A DNA stretch of 64,000 nt from JAKFWF01 sp031374115 (GCA_031374115.1 JANMNO010000149.1:1-64000), one strand, 5' to 3'; shown: positions 1 through 8,667, counted from the stretch's first letter. Program-made: numbers and translations. The notes: generated by a model from the sequence alone, not told the origin.

Positions 1-1131
1 GCCGATGCTGGCCCAAATCCGATCCGAATCCGGAATGCCGACAATGCGCTTGGTTGGGTCGTCCACCGGCGAGATCTCATAGCCGACACCCGTCCTTAAG
101 GTCAGCGCCTGATTGACGTCGTATTCACCGCCGACCGAGAACAGCCAGCTGTCGCTCCAATTGGCCGGTATGGCGGCGAGGGTCGCCCCCGAATTGGCCG
201 ACTTCACACGAAGCTCGTCAAACCGGCTCCAATGCGTCCATTCGACCGTTCCGAGCAGCCGCATGTTGGGGGCCACTGCTTGGCGCAAACTGAGTGTGAC
301 GATATCGGGCAGCTTCAGTTCGACGTCGGCTGCGACCGTGCCGCCAACTAACGGCGAGAAGAACTGACCGTCCAGCGTCTGCGTCATCTGCGAGCGATAA
401 CCAAGACCGATGTTGGTGCCGGCAGCCGGAGAGAAATTGATACCCGCGGTTGCGCCAACGGAGATATCGTCGCCCTCGAACCCGGACGAGCCGGGAAAGA
501 GCGGACGGGGATCGGGGCCGGGGCTTAGAGCCGCGAATTTGAACTTACCATAGGAATACATGACCTGTAAGCCGGCGCCGATGGTGATCGCGGGGTTAAA
601 GCGGTAGGCGATGGTCGGATTGAAGTTCAAGGTGAAGAGGTGCGACGTGCGGCCGAGCACAGCACCTTGGTAGTTCGGATTGTCAGGCTTTGTCGTCAAT
701 CCGAATGGTGCGTTGATGCCAAGACCGACGAACAGGTTGGGGTCATAGTTCTTGAACTGGTAGGTCATATAGCTGGCGGGCACGATCTTCATTTCAGCGA
801 TACTACCACTATCGTTGCTCAGTAATGTGAGCGCCGGCGATGTGCCAGCTTTGGTGTGCACTTCTGCGTCGGGGATGATAAGTGCGTAGTTCGACTCGGT
901 GTTGAAGCCTTCCTTATTGGCGGTTGCAGCTGGGTTCCAGAACATTGAGCCGATGCCACCGCCCATGGCAGCGCTACCGGCAAACGACATGCCCTGGAAT
1001 TCGGTTGATTGTTCGCGAACTGCGAAACCACCGGCGAGCGCTACGGCCGTGCTCGAAATGAGCGCCACGACAGCCGCCGTTCCCATCAGAAAAGCGTGTC
1101 GGCTCGAGGCTGACTGATTGCTTCTTGTCAT
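1..1131 (-). CDS. OmpP1/FadL-family outer-membrane transport protein (3' end outside window)
   Basis: The minus-strand frame is open for 377 codons from the ATG at 1131 to the window edge, so the C-terminus is missing. After a basic start (MTRSNQ) and a hydrophobic stretch ending near ALA come the mature-end residues GGFAVREQSTEFQGMSFAG and later MFWNPAA. This is the characteristic N-terminal plug region of FadL/OmpP1 long-chain fatty acid or hydrophobic-compound channels. A G-rich ribosome site (GGGGGGA) lies about 12 bases upstream. FadL relatives are 14-strand barrels that admit hydrophobic substrates across the outer membrane; the actual substrate cannot be told. It is transcribed divergently from the hydrolase gene at 1419, sharing a 287-base promoter region. 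Confidence 0.85.
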   Translation of the reverse strand, partial: MTRSNQSASSRHAFLMGTAAVVALISSTAVALAGGFAVREQSTEFQGMSFAGSAAMGGGIGSMFWNPAATANKEGFNTESNYALIIPDAEVHTKAGTSPALTLLSNDSGSIAEMKIVPASYMTYQFKNYDPNLFVGLGINAPFGLTTKPDNPNYQGAVLGRTSHLFTLNFNPTIAYRFNPAITIGAGLQVMYSYGKFKFAALSPGPDPRPLFPGSSGFEGDDISVGATAGINFSPAAGTNIGLGYRSQMTQTLDGQFFSPLVGGTVAADVELKLPDIVTLSLRQAVAPNMRLLGTVEWTHWSRFDELRVKSANSGATLAAIPANWSDSWLFSVGGEYDVNQALTLRTGVGYEISPVDDPTKRIVGIPDSDRIWASIG

Positions 1132-1418
1132 CGTGATTATGGTCCCCCCATAAGAGCAAGCTGCGGGACCGGCACCATTTCGGCATCCCAACCCTGCGTT
1201 GTCTTAAGACATAGTCAAGATATCGACACATTTGCAATTCGCGATTGCACTTTTGTGAGCTGAGTACCCGTATTTTCAGCATCGTGTGCCTTGACAGCCA
1301 CGACTTACTTGGTGTCGCGCGATTGCATCGATTCGAGATCGAGTTCAGGTTAGAAGCCCGCTGTGGTGCATATAAAGACTGTCCCGACTAGCCGACATTG
1401 TTGAACTTGGAGGCACTC

Positions 1419-2207
1419 ATGAAATCCATTGATCGCCGGACCATCCTCACCATCACAGCAGCTACCGCAGCAGCGGGGCTGGCGCCCAGCGAGTCGGACG
1501 CTCAGACGAGTGGGAACGCACTCTTCAAGGTGGCTCAAACAATGATCCCGATCGCCGGGTCGATCGACTTGTTTCCGGTTCGGCGTATCTATTGCATCGG
1601 CAGAAATTATGCGGCGCACGCGCGCGAAATGGGCTCCGATCCGACGCGCGAGCCGCCATTCTTCTTTCAGAAGCCGACCGACGCCATCCAAGTTGTAGCC
1701 GCCGGAACTGTCGCCGATCACCCGTATCCATCGCTGACCAAAAACTATCATTATGAAGTAGAGCTGGTGGCGGCTCTGAAATCGGGCGGCAAGAACATCG
1801 CAATGGACCAAGCGCTCGATCATGTTTTCGGTTATGCAGTTGGCCTCGATATGACCCGTCGCGACCTTCAGCGCGGCATGGGCGACCAGAAAAAGCCTTG
1901 GGAAATCGGCAAGAGCTTCGACAGATCAGCGCCCATCGGTCCAATCCACCTGGCGTCGAAAATTGGCCACTACGCGAAGGGCGAGATCTCGCTGGCCGTG
2001 AATGGCGCGCAAAAGCAGAAGGCCGATCTGTCGTTCATGATCTGGAGCGTCGCCGAACAGATCGCCAAACTCTCGGAAGCATTCGAGTTGATGGCTGGCG
2101 ACATCATCTACTCGGGCACGCCTGAAAACGTCGGGCCAGTCGTGGTCGGCGATAAAATCGTCTGCAAGATAGACGGCCTTCCCGACTTATCGGTGACGAT
2201 CGTTTAA
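1419..2207 (+). CDS. Fumarylacetoacetate hydrolase family protein with a Tat-like leader
   Basis: A 262-residue protein. The start at 1419 is preferred over the in-frame TTG at 1398 because TTGGAGG sits 6 bases before the ATG. The N-terminus (MKSIDRRTILTITAATAAAG) has paired arginines, a hydrophobic stretch and an Ala-rich region ending near SDAQ, which looks like a twin-arginine signal. The rest is a FAH domain: RIYCIGRNYAAHAREMG, FFFQKPTDAI, the metal-binding HYEVELVAAL, FGYAVGLDMTRRDLQ and YSGTPENVG. This is the fumarylpyruvate/acylpyruvate hydrolase subgroup that cleaves C-C bonds in aromatic degradation. Such enzymes are normally cytoplasmic, so the leader is unusual. The substrate is unknown. 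Confidence 0.88.
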   Translation: MKSIDRRTILTITAATAAAGLAPSESDAQTSGNALFKVAQTMIPIAGSIDLFPVRRIYCIGRNYAAHAREMGSDPTREPPFFFQKPTDAIQVVAAGTVADHPYPSLTKNYHYEVELVAALKSGGKNIAMDQALDHVFGYAVGLDMTRRDLQRGMGDQKKPWEIGKSFDRSAPIGPIHLASKIGHYAKGEISLAVNGAQKQKADLSFMIWSVAEQIAKLSEAFELMAGDIIYSGTPENVGPVVVGDKIVCKIDGLPDLSVTIV

Positions 2208-2227
2208 CGTGAGGCGGGATAAGGAAA

Positions 2228-2256
2228 CTCCGCGCCCAGACAAGCCGGGCGCGGAG
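2228..2256. terminator. Probable bidirectional terminator hairpin
   Basis: A perfect 10-bp inverted repeat (CTCCGCGCCC at 2228-2237, GGGCGCGGAG at 2247-2256) with a 9-base loop sits between two convergent genes. There is no long T run on either side, so efficiency is uncertain. Confidence 0.6.
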
Positions 2257-2295
2257 CAGAAACTTCGCAAACTTCTGTCTCGGCGATGGACGCCG

Positions 2296-2541
2296 CTAGC
2301 CACGTGAGCCCGCAGAGTGGCCAAAGTTGCGGCTGATCGAGCGCTCGAGATCGTCGGTCAGAACACCGCCGTTGCGGGCGACATATGCCTCAATCTCGCG
2401 CTCGGCGGCACGCTGGCGAGACTCCATCAAAACGGCGAGGAACCGCCTAAAAACACTCCGTTTTGCATTCGCCTCAGTTGCGTTTGCAGCCCCGACGCCA
2501 GCCAAATCGCCGGCCCAGTCGGCATTGTGTGTGGTTGCCAT
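2296..2541 (-). CDS. Small conserved hypothetical protein (81 aa)
   Basis: An 81-residue acidic/basic mixed protein with no membrane segment. The C-terminal half (FRRFLAVLMESRQRAAEREI, then a stretch containing GGVLTDDLERSISRNFG) resembles small alphaproteobacterial proteins that carry an ESR-AxREI helix, a type often found as stand-alone stress-related small proteins. A ribosome site AAAGGATT lies about 10 bases before the ATG. It converges with the FAH gene. The function is unknown. Confidence 0.65.
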   Translation of the reverse strand: MATTHNADWAGDLAGVGAANATEANAKRSVFRRFLAVLMESRQRAAEREIEAYVARNGGVLTDDLERSISRNFGHSAGSRG

Positions 2542-3114
2542 GTAGAAGTAATCCTTTGCTCAGATCAGTCTCAATTGCGATGCCGGCCGCGCCGCATTCG
2601 AGCGTCTTGCCGACACCACGACAAGATGATGAATGCTGCGGGTGCGAACAACCCCGCAATGCGCTCCGCAGCAATGCGCAAAGCGCATGGAGATCGCTGA
2701 TATTGCTATTATTTATGACACAAACCGTTCGCAGTGACGGCACGCCGCAATCCTACGGTATCGTCATATGAAATGAAAAGCTCATACGCAATATATTGCA
2801 GTGCAACATAAGTATTAGTTCACACACTTCTCAGAGATTGTGTCGCATCCTTTCTCTACCGCTTTGCGAGGTTCTGGCGGCTCTCCGCCTATGGTTCCAT
2901 CTTCGACGCGTTATCGCGAAGGTGCTTATAAAGCGATGACAGGTGCCGTGACTGCGGAATTAATGGACGTTCAGGTCGAACCCATTGCGTAAACAGGCTG
3001 TGCAAAGCGCCCAACCGAGAAATCATCATGATGCTCGATTGTCGTAACAAAATTCAAATGCGAGTATGAGAATGCTCATCTTGTTGAAATGTATGATCGA
3101 GAGCGAAAGACAGG
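2542..3114. other. 573-base intergenic region with a candidate operator dyad
   Basis: No convincing gene is seen. A short open frame at 2891-2992 (33 codons) lacks a ribosome site. A dyad TTGCA-G-TGCAA at 2796-2806, flanked by matching TAT/ATA three bases further out, could be an operator. It is not a canonical FNR/FixK box (TTGAT-N4-ATCAA). The region carries the promoters for the divergent small protein and Crp-family genes, and is more A+T-rich than the surrounding coding DNA. Confidence 0.35.
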
Positions 3115-3837
3115 ATGTCCCGGTACCGCGCTGGTAAATCGCTCGACACCAGCGCAAAGACGCTGCAGGGCGTGGTCGCTCTTCAAGACTTACCCGATGA
3201 CGTGCGCCACCGCTTAGAAAGTAATTGCAGCTGGCACCGGTTTGAGCCGCCCGGCGAGATCGTCGGTTATCACGACAAGTCGCGCGATGTATTCTTTGTA
3301 GCGAAAGGACGGGTGCGTGCCGTAATTTATTCGGCCTCGGGAACAGTGGTGGCGTTCCGCGATCTCGGGGCCGGCCAGATGTTCGGTGAATTTTCGGCGA
3401 TCGACGGAGAGTTGCGCTCCGCAAGCATTGAGGCGGTCGAATCATCCGTCATTGCACAAATGAGCTGCGACGCATTCTGGAAACTTATACTTGCCGAGCC
3501 CGCGGTCACCCGAGCGGTGCTGGTCCACCTCACCAAGATGAACAGAGCCCTTTCGATGAGGGTATATGAATTCAGCACCCTGACCGTTCAGAACCGGATC
3601 CATGCCGAGCTACTGCGCCTGGCACGCGATAATCAAGCCATCGGCACATCAGTAAGAATACCGAAGTTACCAACGCATGCGGACATCGCGAGCAGCATCA
3701 GCACGCATCGCGAAGCGGTTTCGCGAGAACTCACCCGACTTGCCAAGCTCGGCATCGTGGAACGCCACGGTGGTGCACTCGTCATCCCGGATATCGAGCG
3801 GCTTGCCCGCATGGTCGAACAAGCCATCCGAGAATAA
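3115..3837 (+). CDS. Crp/Fnr-family transcriptional regulator
   Basis: A 240-residue regulator. Residues about 20-140 form a cyclic-nucleotide-binding fold (EIVGYHDKSRDVFFVAKGRV, FGEFSAIDGE), followed by a long dimerisation helix and a winged helix-turn-helix with the recognition segment DIASSISTHREAVSREL at about 190-206. The Fnr N-terminal cysteine cluster is absent, so it is not an iron-sulfur oxygen sensor. FGEFSAIDG and RSASIEAVE occupy the phosphate-binding cassette region, where CRP has the FGExALL-RAA pattern, so cAMP binding is possible. It stands alone; the nearby phosphate and oxidase genes could be targets, but nothing in the sequence proves it. Confidence 0.9.
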   Translation: MSRYRAGKSLDTSAKTLQGVVALQDLPDDVRHRLESNCSWHRFEPPGEIVGYHDKSRDVFFVAKGRVRAVIYSASGTVVAFRDLGAGQMFGEFSAIDGELRSASIEAVESSVIAQMSCDAFWKLILAEPAVTRAVLVHLTKMNRALSMRVYEFSTLTVQNRIHAELLRLARDNQAIGTSVRIPKLPTHADIASSISTHREAVSRELTRLAKLGIVERHGGALVIPDIERLARMVEQAIRE

Positions 3838-4346
3838 GCGCGACATTGCGACCGGCTTCGATCTCGGCCTGCGACTGATCCAGCTGTGACATTTGTCACT
3901 GCAGCCCCGATCCGCTTCCGTTAACAGTTTCTAAACTGGCAGTAATCGGTCGGCTGCCGGTGGACCCCAAGTCAAGATCGAACGCGAAGACGAATAACGC
4001 GGCGAAGATACTGCGATCTCCATAATCAGGATTTGACGTTCTCATTGTTTCGGTTCGTTCGTTGCCAACTTCCGAGTTCGCTCGGCTCAAGTCGGCAAGC
4101 TTCCCCGTTTGGCCGTTGCGAGGGAGCACTCGAAGGATTGGAGCGCACGGATTGATTCGTGCGGTCTGGCGGGGCCTGCGCGAGTTGGCTCTCATGTTCT
4201 TCAAGGGATTTTTTCCTGGGTTGGACGGACGAGCGGCCAACCGCAATTGCTGCGGACGGAAAAGGCACCCTTTTCGGGTTGCCTTTTCCACCTTGGGAAA
4301 CATCACGCTCGGTTCCAACGCCGATGATCAACTCGGAGGTCGAGAC
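3838..4346. other. 509-base region upstream of a small gene
   Basis: A frame continuous with the small gene at 4347 stays open back to about 4062, but its residues look random and the good ribosome site belongs to 4347. The main structure seen is the inverted repeat at 4258-4289. Otherwise nothing was recognised. Confidence 0.4.
4258..4289. repeat. Inverted repeat / stem-loop in the leader of the 4347 gene
   Basis: GGAAAAGGCACCC (4258-4270) pairs with GGGTTGCCTTTTCC (4276-4289) with one bulged base and a 5-base loop (TTTTC). There is no T run after it, so it looks more like a leader stem-loop than a plain terminator. It ends about 57 bases before the start codon of the downstream small gene. 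Confidence 0.5.
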
Positions 4347-4649
4347 ATGCCACTTGTAGATAACAATGTCCCAATTCGTGCGGATCAAACGTTGGTCCGC
4401 ATTCGCTATTTTACCGCCAAGCACGCGATGGATTACATGACGTTGCTCAAACAGGTTCCCCACTTGCTGCGCAAGCGCACGCCGTCGCGCAAGGAGCCGG
4501 ATCAGGTATTCCTAAAGCAAGTTCCGATTGAGGAACTGCTCCGATTGGACGCACGAACGCTGCACGATATCGGCCTCAATGGGCACGACGCTCTTTGCCT
4601 CGCCTACCTGGCTCATAGAGCCGGGAAAGGAAGTTTCAAGCGCCGATAG
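4347..4649 (+). CDS. Small DUF1127-like protein
   Basis: A 100-residue protein started at the ATG preceded by GGAGGT (4336-4341). The C-terminal half (IPIEELLRLDARTLHDIGL-like, here VPIEELLRLDARTLHDIGL) matches the DUF1127 pattern in which a leucine-rich helix is followed by L-x-DIGL. In alphaproteobacteria DUF1127-type small proteins affect RNA turnover and phosphate metabolism. Its place directly before the phosphate transporter operon fits that theme, but this is inference. The N-terminal 50 residues (RYFTAKHAMDYMTLLKQVPH) are not recognised. Confidence 0.6.
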   Translation: MPLVDNNVPIRADQTLVRIRYFTAKHAMDYMTLLKQVPHLLRKRTPSRKEPDQVFLKQVPIEELLRLDARTLHDIGLNGHDALCLAYLAHRAGKGSFKRR

Positions 4650-4775
4650 ATCAAATTCGAGCGATGGACCGGACTTCCAAAGCCGCGCTTGCGCAAGAGG
4701 ACTGGCACGGAAAGCGCCGATCGCCGTCGACGCCGATTGTCGTCGTGGACGAGCGACACTTAGCGCCTCGCCAAG

Positions 4776-4797
4776 GTGTCACACAGGCTTCACATAA
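4776..4797 (+). promoter_or_regulatory. Candidate Pho box upstream of pstS
   Basis: Two 11-base half-sites lie head to tail: GTGTCACACAG (4776-4786) and GCTTCACATAA (4787-4797). PhoB boxes consist of 11-base direct repeats with cores like CTGTCAT or CTTCACAT. The site ends 77 bases before the pstS start, a suitable place for PhoB activation under phosphate limitation. This is a motif match by eye only. Confidence 0.55.
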
Positions 4798-4874
4798 CTC
4801 GGATTAAACCCGGCTCATCGGGGTCGCAGCGACGGCATATCGCCAACGCGGACGTCGAGTGAGATGAGGGTGAA

Positions 4875-5918
4875 ATGCGCAAAATAATCGCGGCGGTCCG
4901 CGCCATGGGTATCGCCTGTGCCGTTTCAGTGGCTGGTGCGCCTGTGTTCGCGGCTGATATCTCCGGAGCGGGCGCCACATTCCCATATCCAATCTATTCA
5001 AAGTGGGCTGACACCTACAAAAAGGAAACCGGCATCGGCCTCAACTATCAGTCGATCGGGTCCGGCGGCGGGATCAAGCAGATCCAGGCCAAGACCGTCA
5101 CGTTTGGCGCGACAGATATGCCGCTCAAAGCCGAACAACTTGAAAAAGATGGGTTGATTCAGTGGCCCATGGTGATCGGCGGCAACGTGCCGGTCGTCAA
5201 TCTCGAGGGCATCAAGCCGGGAGAACTCGTGTTCGACGGCCCGACGCTTGCAAAAATCTACCTCGGTGAGATCAAGACCTGGGACGACGCAGCTATCAAG
5301 GCGCTAAACCCCACGGTCAAACTGCCGGCACAACCAATCGTGGTCGTACGCCGCTCGGATGGCTCGGGCACGACTTTCATCTGGACCGACTACCTATCGA
5401 AGGTGAGCCCCGATTGGAAAACCAAAGTCGGCGCCAACACGGCAGTTGAATGGCCGGTCGGCATCGGCGCCAAAGGCAATGAGGGCGTTGCAAACAATGT
5501 CGGCCAAACCAAGGGTTCGATCGGTTACGTCGAATTCGCCTATGCCAAACAAAACAAGATGAGTCACACCCGCCTTATCAACAAAGCCGGCAAGACGGTC
5601 GAGCCGAGCTTGGCGTCATTCCAAGCAGCGGCAGCTTCCGCCAAGTGGGAAGCAGCTTCGGGCTTCGGCCAGATACTGACAGACGAGGCCGGCGAAAGTT
5701 CATGGCCGGTTGCGGGCGCTACGTTTATCCTGATGCCAAAGAAGCCAAACGAACCTGCGGCTGCAGCGATCGCGCTGAAGTTCTTTGGCTGGGCCTACGA
5801 GAAGGGTGATAAAGCGGCGGCGGACCTGGACTATGTGCCGATGCCGGATAACGTGGTCGCACTGATCAAACAAGAGTGGTCGAAAGTCGTCGGCGCTGAC
5901 GGCAAACCGGTAATGTGA
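4875..5918 (+). CDS. pstS: Phosphate ABC transporter substrate-binding protein PstS
   Basis: A 347-residue periplasmic protein. It has a classic signal peptide (basic MRKIIAAVR, hydrophobic core, APVFA cleavage site near residue 26). The mature protein starts ADISGAGATFPYPIYSKW and contains the phosphate-contacting GSGGGIKQI, FGATDMPL and RRSDGSGTTFIW, all typical of PstS. It captures inorganic phosphate and delivers it to PstCA. First gene of pstSCAB, with a candidate Pho box upstream and a strong stem-loop between it and pstC. Confidence 0.97.
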   Translation: MRKIIAAVRAMGIACAVSVAGAPVFAADISGAGATFPYPIYSKWADTYKKETGIGLNYQSIGSGGGIKQIQAKTVTFGATDMPLKAEQLEKDGLIQWPMVIGGNVPVVNLEGIKPGELVFDGPTLAKIYLGEIKTWDDAAIKALNPTVKLPAQPIVVVRRSDGSGTTFIWTDYLSKVSPDWKTKVGANTAVEWPVGIGAKGNEGVANNVGQTKGSIGYVEFAYAKQNKMSHTRLINKAGKTVEPSLASFQAAAASAKWEAASGFGQILTDEAGESSWPVAGATFILMPKKPNEPAAAAIALKFFGWAYEKGDKAAADLDYVPMPDNVVALIKQEWSKVVGADGKPVM

Positions 5919-5926
5919 CCGTAGGG

Positions 5927-5962
5927 TTTGGAGACGCTGTCCCACGCGGCAGCGTCTCCAAA
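5927..5962 (+). repeat. Intercistronic stem-loop between pstS and pstC
   Basis: A perfect 13-bp inverted repeat: TTTGGAGACGCTG (5927-5939) and CAGCGTCTCCAAA (5950-5962), with a 10-base loop. It is not followed by a T tract. Such hairpins after a binding-protein gene commonly protect the 3' end of its mRNA or terminate part of the transcription, giving more PstS than membrane subunits. Confidence 0.75.
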
Positions 5963-5981
5963 CTTTCAAAGGGAGTGGACA

Positions 5982-6965
5982 ATGACGATCGCAGCGCTCC
6001 CCTCAGGGTCCGCCAAATTTGGGCGCCAGGGAGCTTTGCTGCGTCTGCGGCGCAACGACATCTTGTTCAAGAACTGTACGTACGCTGCTGCAGTCTTTGT
6101 TCTGATCCTGCTTAGTGCTGTCACGATATCGTTGCTGATTGGCGCTTGGCCGGCGATCCAAGCCTTCGGTTTCGGCTTCCTGACCTCACAATCCTGGAAC
6201 CCGGTGACTGAGAAGTTCGGTGGGCTGGCGCCGATCTATGGCACGCTCGTCACTTCCCTCATTGCTATGCTGTTTGCGGTGCCAGTTGGTATCGGGATCG
6301 CAGTGTTCTTGACCGAAGCATGCCCCCTGCCCTTACGGCGCCCGATCGGCACCGCCATCGAGCTGCTCGCCGGCATCCCCAGCATTATCTTTGGTATTTG
6401 GGGCTTGTTCGTGCTCGCTCCGTTCCTGCAGACCACCGTTCAACCGGCACTGATCGATGCCTTCGGCTCGGTACCAATTCTGTCGTCCTTGTTTGCCGGA
6501 CCGCCTTATGGCATTGGCGTACTTACGGCGGCTTTGATCCTCGCGATCATGGTGCTTCCGTTCATTACCGCTGTCAGCCGCGACGTGTTCGCCACTGTTC
6601 CGCCGGTCCTTAAAGAGGCAGCATACGGCCTGGGTTGCACACGATGGGAAGTGGTTCGCAACGTGGTCATTCCGCATACCCGCGTCGGCATCATTGGTGG
6701 CATCATGCTCGGCCTTGGCCGCGCTCTCGGTGAGACGATGGCGGTCACGTTTGTGATCGGAAACGCCCACAAGGTGACGCCGTCGTTACTGGCGCCAGGC
6801 ACGACCATTTCGGCGACCATCGCCAACGAGTTCACTGAGGCAGTGGGCGATCTATACACATCGTCGCTCGTGCTTCTTGGGCTGATCCTGTTCGTGATCA
6901 CGCTCATCGTGCTCTCCGTAGCGCGCTACCTTTTGTGGCGGCTAGAGCAGCGTGCGAAAGGCTGA
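5982..6965 (+). CDS. pstC: Phosphate ABC transporter permease PstC
   Basis: A 327-residue permease. The ATG at 5982 is chosen over the earlier in-frame ATG at 5928 because AAAGGGAG precedes it and the extra 18 codons lie inside the intercistronic stem-loop. Six membrane segments are visible, beginning with the helix near NCTYAAAVFVLILLSAV. The cytoplasmic EAA loop (EAAYGLGCTRWE) contacts PstB, and GRALGETMAVTFVIG is the conserved permease signature. It forms the inner-membrane channel with PstA. Confidence 0.96.
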   Translation: MTIAALPSGSAKFGRQGALLRLRRNDILFKNCTYAAAVFVLILLSAVTISLLIGAWPAIQAFGFGFLTSQSWNPVTEKFGGLAPIYGTLVTSLIAMLFAVPVGIGIAVFLTEACPLPLRRPIGTAIELLAGIPSIIFGIWGLFVLAPFLQTTVQPALIDAFGSVPILSSLFAGPPYGIGVLTAALILAIMVLPFITAVSRDVFATVPPVLKEAAYGLGCTRWEVVRNVVIPHTRVGIIGGIMLGLGRALGETMAVTFVIGNAHKVTPSLLAPGTTISATIANEFTEAVGDLYTSSLVLLGLILFVITLIVLSVARYLLWRLEQRAKG

Positions 6966-6969
6966 TCAC

Positions 6970-7830
6970 ATGGCTACGGCTTCATTCAATTCGTCCGGCT
7001 TCAAGGTGCGCCGAAATCGTAGCCGCATTGCAATGGGTTTATGCTTCGCGGCAACCCTCGTCGGGCTGACGTGCCTCGCATTCGTGCTGACAACCTTGGT
7101 TTTTAAAGGGCTCTCGGGCCTTTCGCTGCGGGTCTTCACGGAAATGACGCCGCCACCCGGCAGCGACGGTGGCCTACTGAATGCCATCGCCGGCAGCCTC
7201 ATTATGACGACACTGGCAGTAGCGCTTGGCACACCGATTGGCATTCTTGCCGGCACTTATATGGCCGAGTACGGCCGGCATGACCGCCTGACCAGCGTCA
7301 TCCGTTTTATCAACGACATCTTGCTGAGCGCGCCATCGATCGTCATCGGGCTCTTCGTGTACACGATCGTGGTCGCACCGCTGCGGCACTTTTCTGGTAT
7401 TGCCGGCTCGATCGCGCTTGCGATCATCGTCATCCCGGTGGTCATTCGCACGACGGAAGATATGTTGCGTCTGGTCCCCGATCAGCTTCGCGAGGCGGCA
7501 GCTTCCGTCGGCATGCCTCGGGCCGTGATGATCCGTCACGTTGCATACAAAGCGGCGCGCGCGGGAATGATTACCGGCGTCTTGCTGGCGATCGCGCGCA
7601 TCAGCGGCGAGACGGCACCACTTTTGTTCACCGCCCTCAATAGCCAGTTTTGGAGCCTCGACATCAACGCGCCGATGGCCAGCCTGCCAGCTGTCATATT
7701 CCAGTTTGCGCTCTCCCCCTATGCCGAGTGGCAGAGCTTGGCATGGACCGGCGCTTTACTGATCACAGTTACGGTGCTGGCCCTCAGCATCCTTGCGCGC
7801 GCACTCGGCCAAAAAGGACAATCGACATGA
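6970..7830 (+). CDS. pstA: Phosphate ABC transporter permease PstA
   Basis: A 286-residue permease. The ATG at 6970 is preferred to the in-frame GTG at 6952, because GAAAGG at 6956-6961 is well placed and the first codons of the longer form overlap pstC. It contains six hydrophobic segments, MAEYGRHDRLTSVIRF, the EAA loop REAAASVGMPRAVM and the ARISGETAPLLFTAL segment typical of PstA. It pairs with PstC to form the phosphate channel and starts 4 bases after the pstC stop. Confidence 0.96.
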   Translation: MATASFNSSGFKVRRNRSRIAMGLCFAATLVGLTCLAFVLTTLVFKGLSGLSLRVFTEMTPPPGSDGGLLNAIAGSLIMTTLAVALGTPIGILAGTYMAEYGRHDRLTSVIRFINDILLSAPSIVIGLFVYTIVVAPLRHFSGIAGSIALAIIVIPVVIRTTEDMLRLVPDQLREAAASVGMPRAVMIRHVAYKAARAGMITGVLLAIARISGETAPLLFTALNSQFWSLDINAPMASLPAVIFQFALSPYAEWQSLAWTGALLITVTVLALSILARALGQKGQST

Positions 7831-8633
7831 GTTCGTTGACCGCAATGCAAGCTAGTAACGCGCGCAAGGTCGATACAATGGCCGAGCGCATCTCGGTCAA
7901 GAATCTCAGCTTCTTTTACGGTTCCTCGCGAGCGCTGAAAGACATCAATCTACCTCTCTATGCCAATCAGGTGACAGCGTTCATCGGACCGTCGGGTTGC
8001 GGGAAGTCTACGCTGCTCCGGGTATTGAATCGGATGTACGATCTTTATCCCGGCCAGCGGGCGGAAGGAGAGGTGCTGTTGGATGGCGAGAACATCCTGT
8101 TGCCAAAGACCGACCTCAACTTGTTGCGCGCGCGCGTTGGTATGGTGTTCCAAAAACCGACCCCATTCCCGATGTCGATATATGACAACATCGCCTTTGG
8201 CATCGGCCTTTATGAAAAATTACCGAAGAGCGAAATGGATGCGCGGGTCGAAGAATCCTTGCAGCGAGCCGCCTTATGGGGCGAGGTCAAAGATAAGCTC
8301 GCAGCCAGCGGCCAATCGCTCTCCGGCGGCCAGCAGCAGCGGCTGTGCATTGCCCGCACGGTCGCGATCAAGCCTGAAGTCATTCTACTCGACGAGCCAT
8401 GCTCGGCGCTCGACCCGATATCGACGGCACGCATCGAGGAGTTGATCGAGGAGTTGAAGTCCGACTACACGATTGCGATCGTCACGCACAATATGCAGCA
8501 GGCGTCGCGCACATCGGACTATACTGCCTTCATGTATCTCGGCGAGCTCGTCGAGTTCGGGACGACGCGGCAGACCTTCACGCGGCCTGCAAACACGCGC
8601 ACCCAAGATTACATCACCGGCCGTTTCGGGTAA
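7827..8633 (+). CDS. pstB: Phosphate ABC transporter ATP-binding protein PstB
   Basis: A 268-residue ATPase starting at an ATG that overlaps the pstA stop (ATGA). It has Walker A GPSGCGKST, signature LSGGQQQRL, Walker B VILLDEPCSALDP and the switch histidine THNMQQASR; FQKPTPFPMSIYDNI is diagnostic of PstB. It powers phosphate uptake through PstCA. The N-terminus has about 20 extra residues before the ABC domain. A typical operon continues with phoU, but here only decayed DNA follows. Confidence 0.97.
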   Translation: MSSLTAMQASNARKVDTMAERISVKNLSFFYGSSRALKDINLPLYANQVTAFIGPSGCGKSTLLRVLNRMYDLYPGQRAEGEVLLDGENILLPKTDLNLLRARVGMVFQKPTPFPMSIYDNIAFGIGLYEKLPKSEMDARVEESLQRAALWGEVKDKLAASGQSLSGGQQQRLCIARTVAIKPEVILLDEPCSALDPISTARIEELIEELKSDYTIAIVTHNMQQASRTSDYTAFMYLGELVEFGTTRQTFTRPANTRTQDYITGRFG

Positions 8634-8667
8634 GAGACCGAGAGCCGTTAATCTTCTTCCCGTCTCG

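Noticed and set aside
2891..2992. 33-codon frame upstream of the Crp-family gene
   Set aside because: No ribosome site and no recognisable motif.
4062..4346. Longer N-terminus for the small DUF1127-like gene
   Set aside because: Residues look random and the strong ribosome site belongs to the ATG at 4347.
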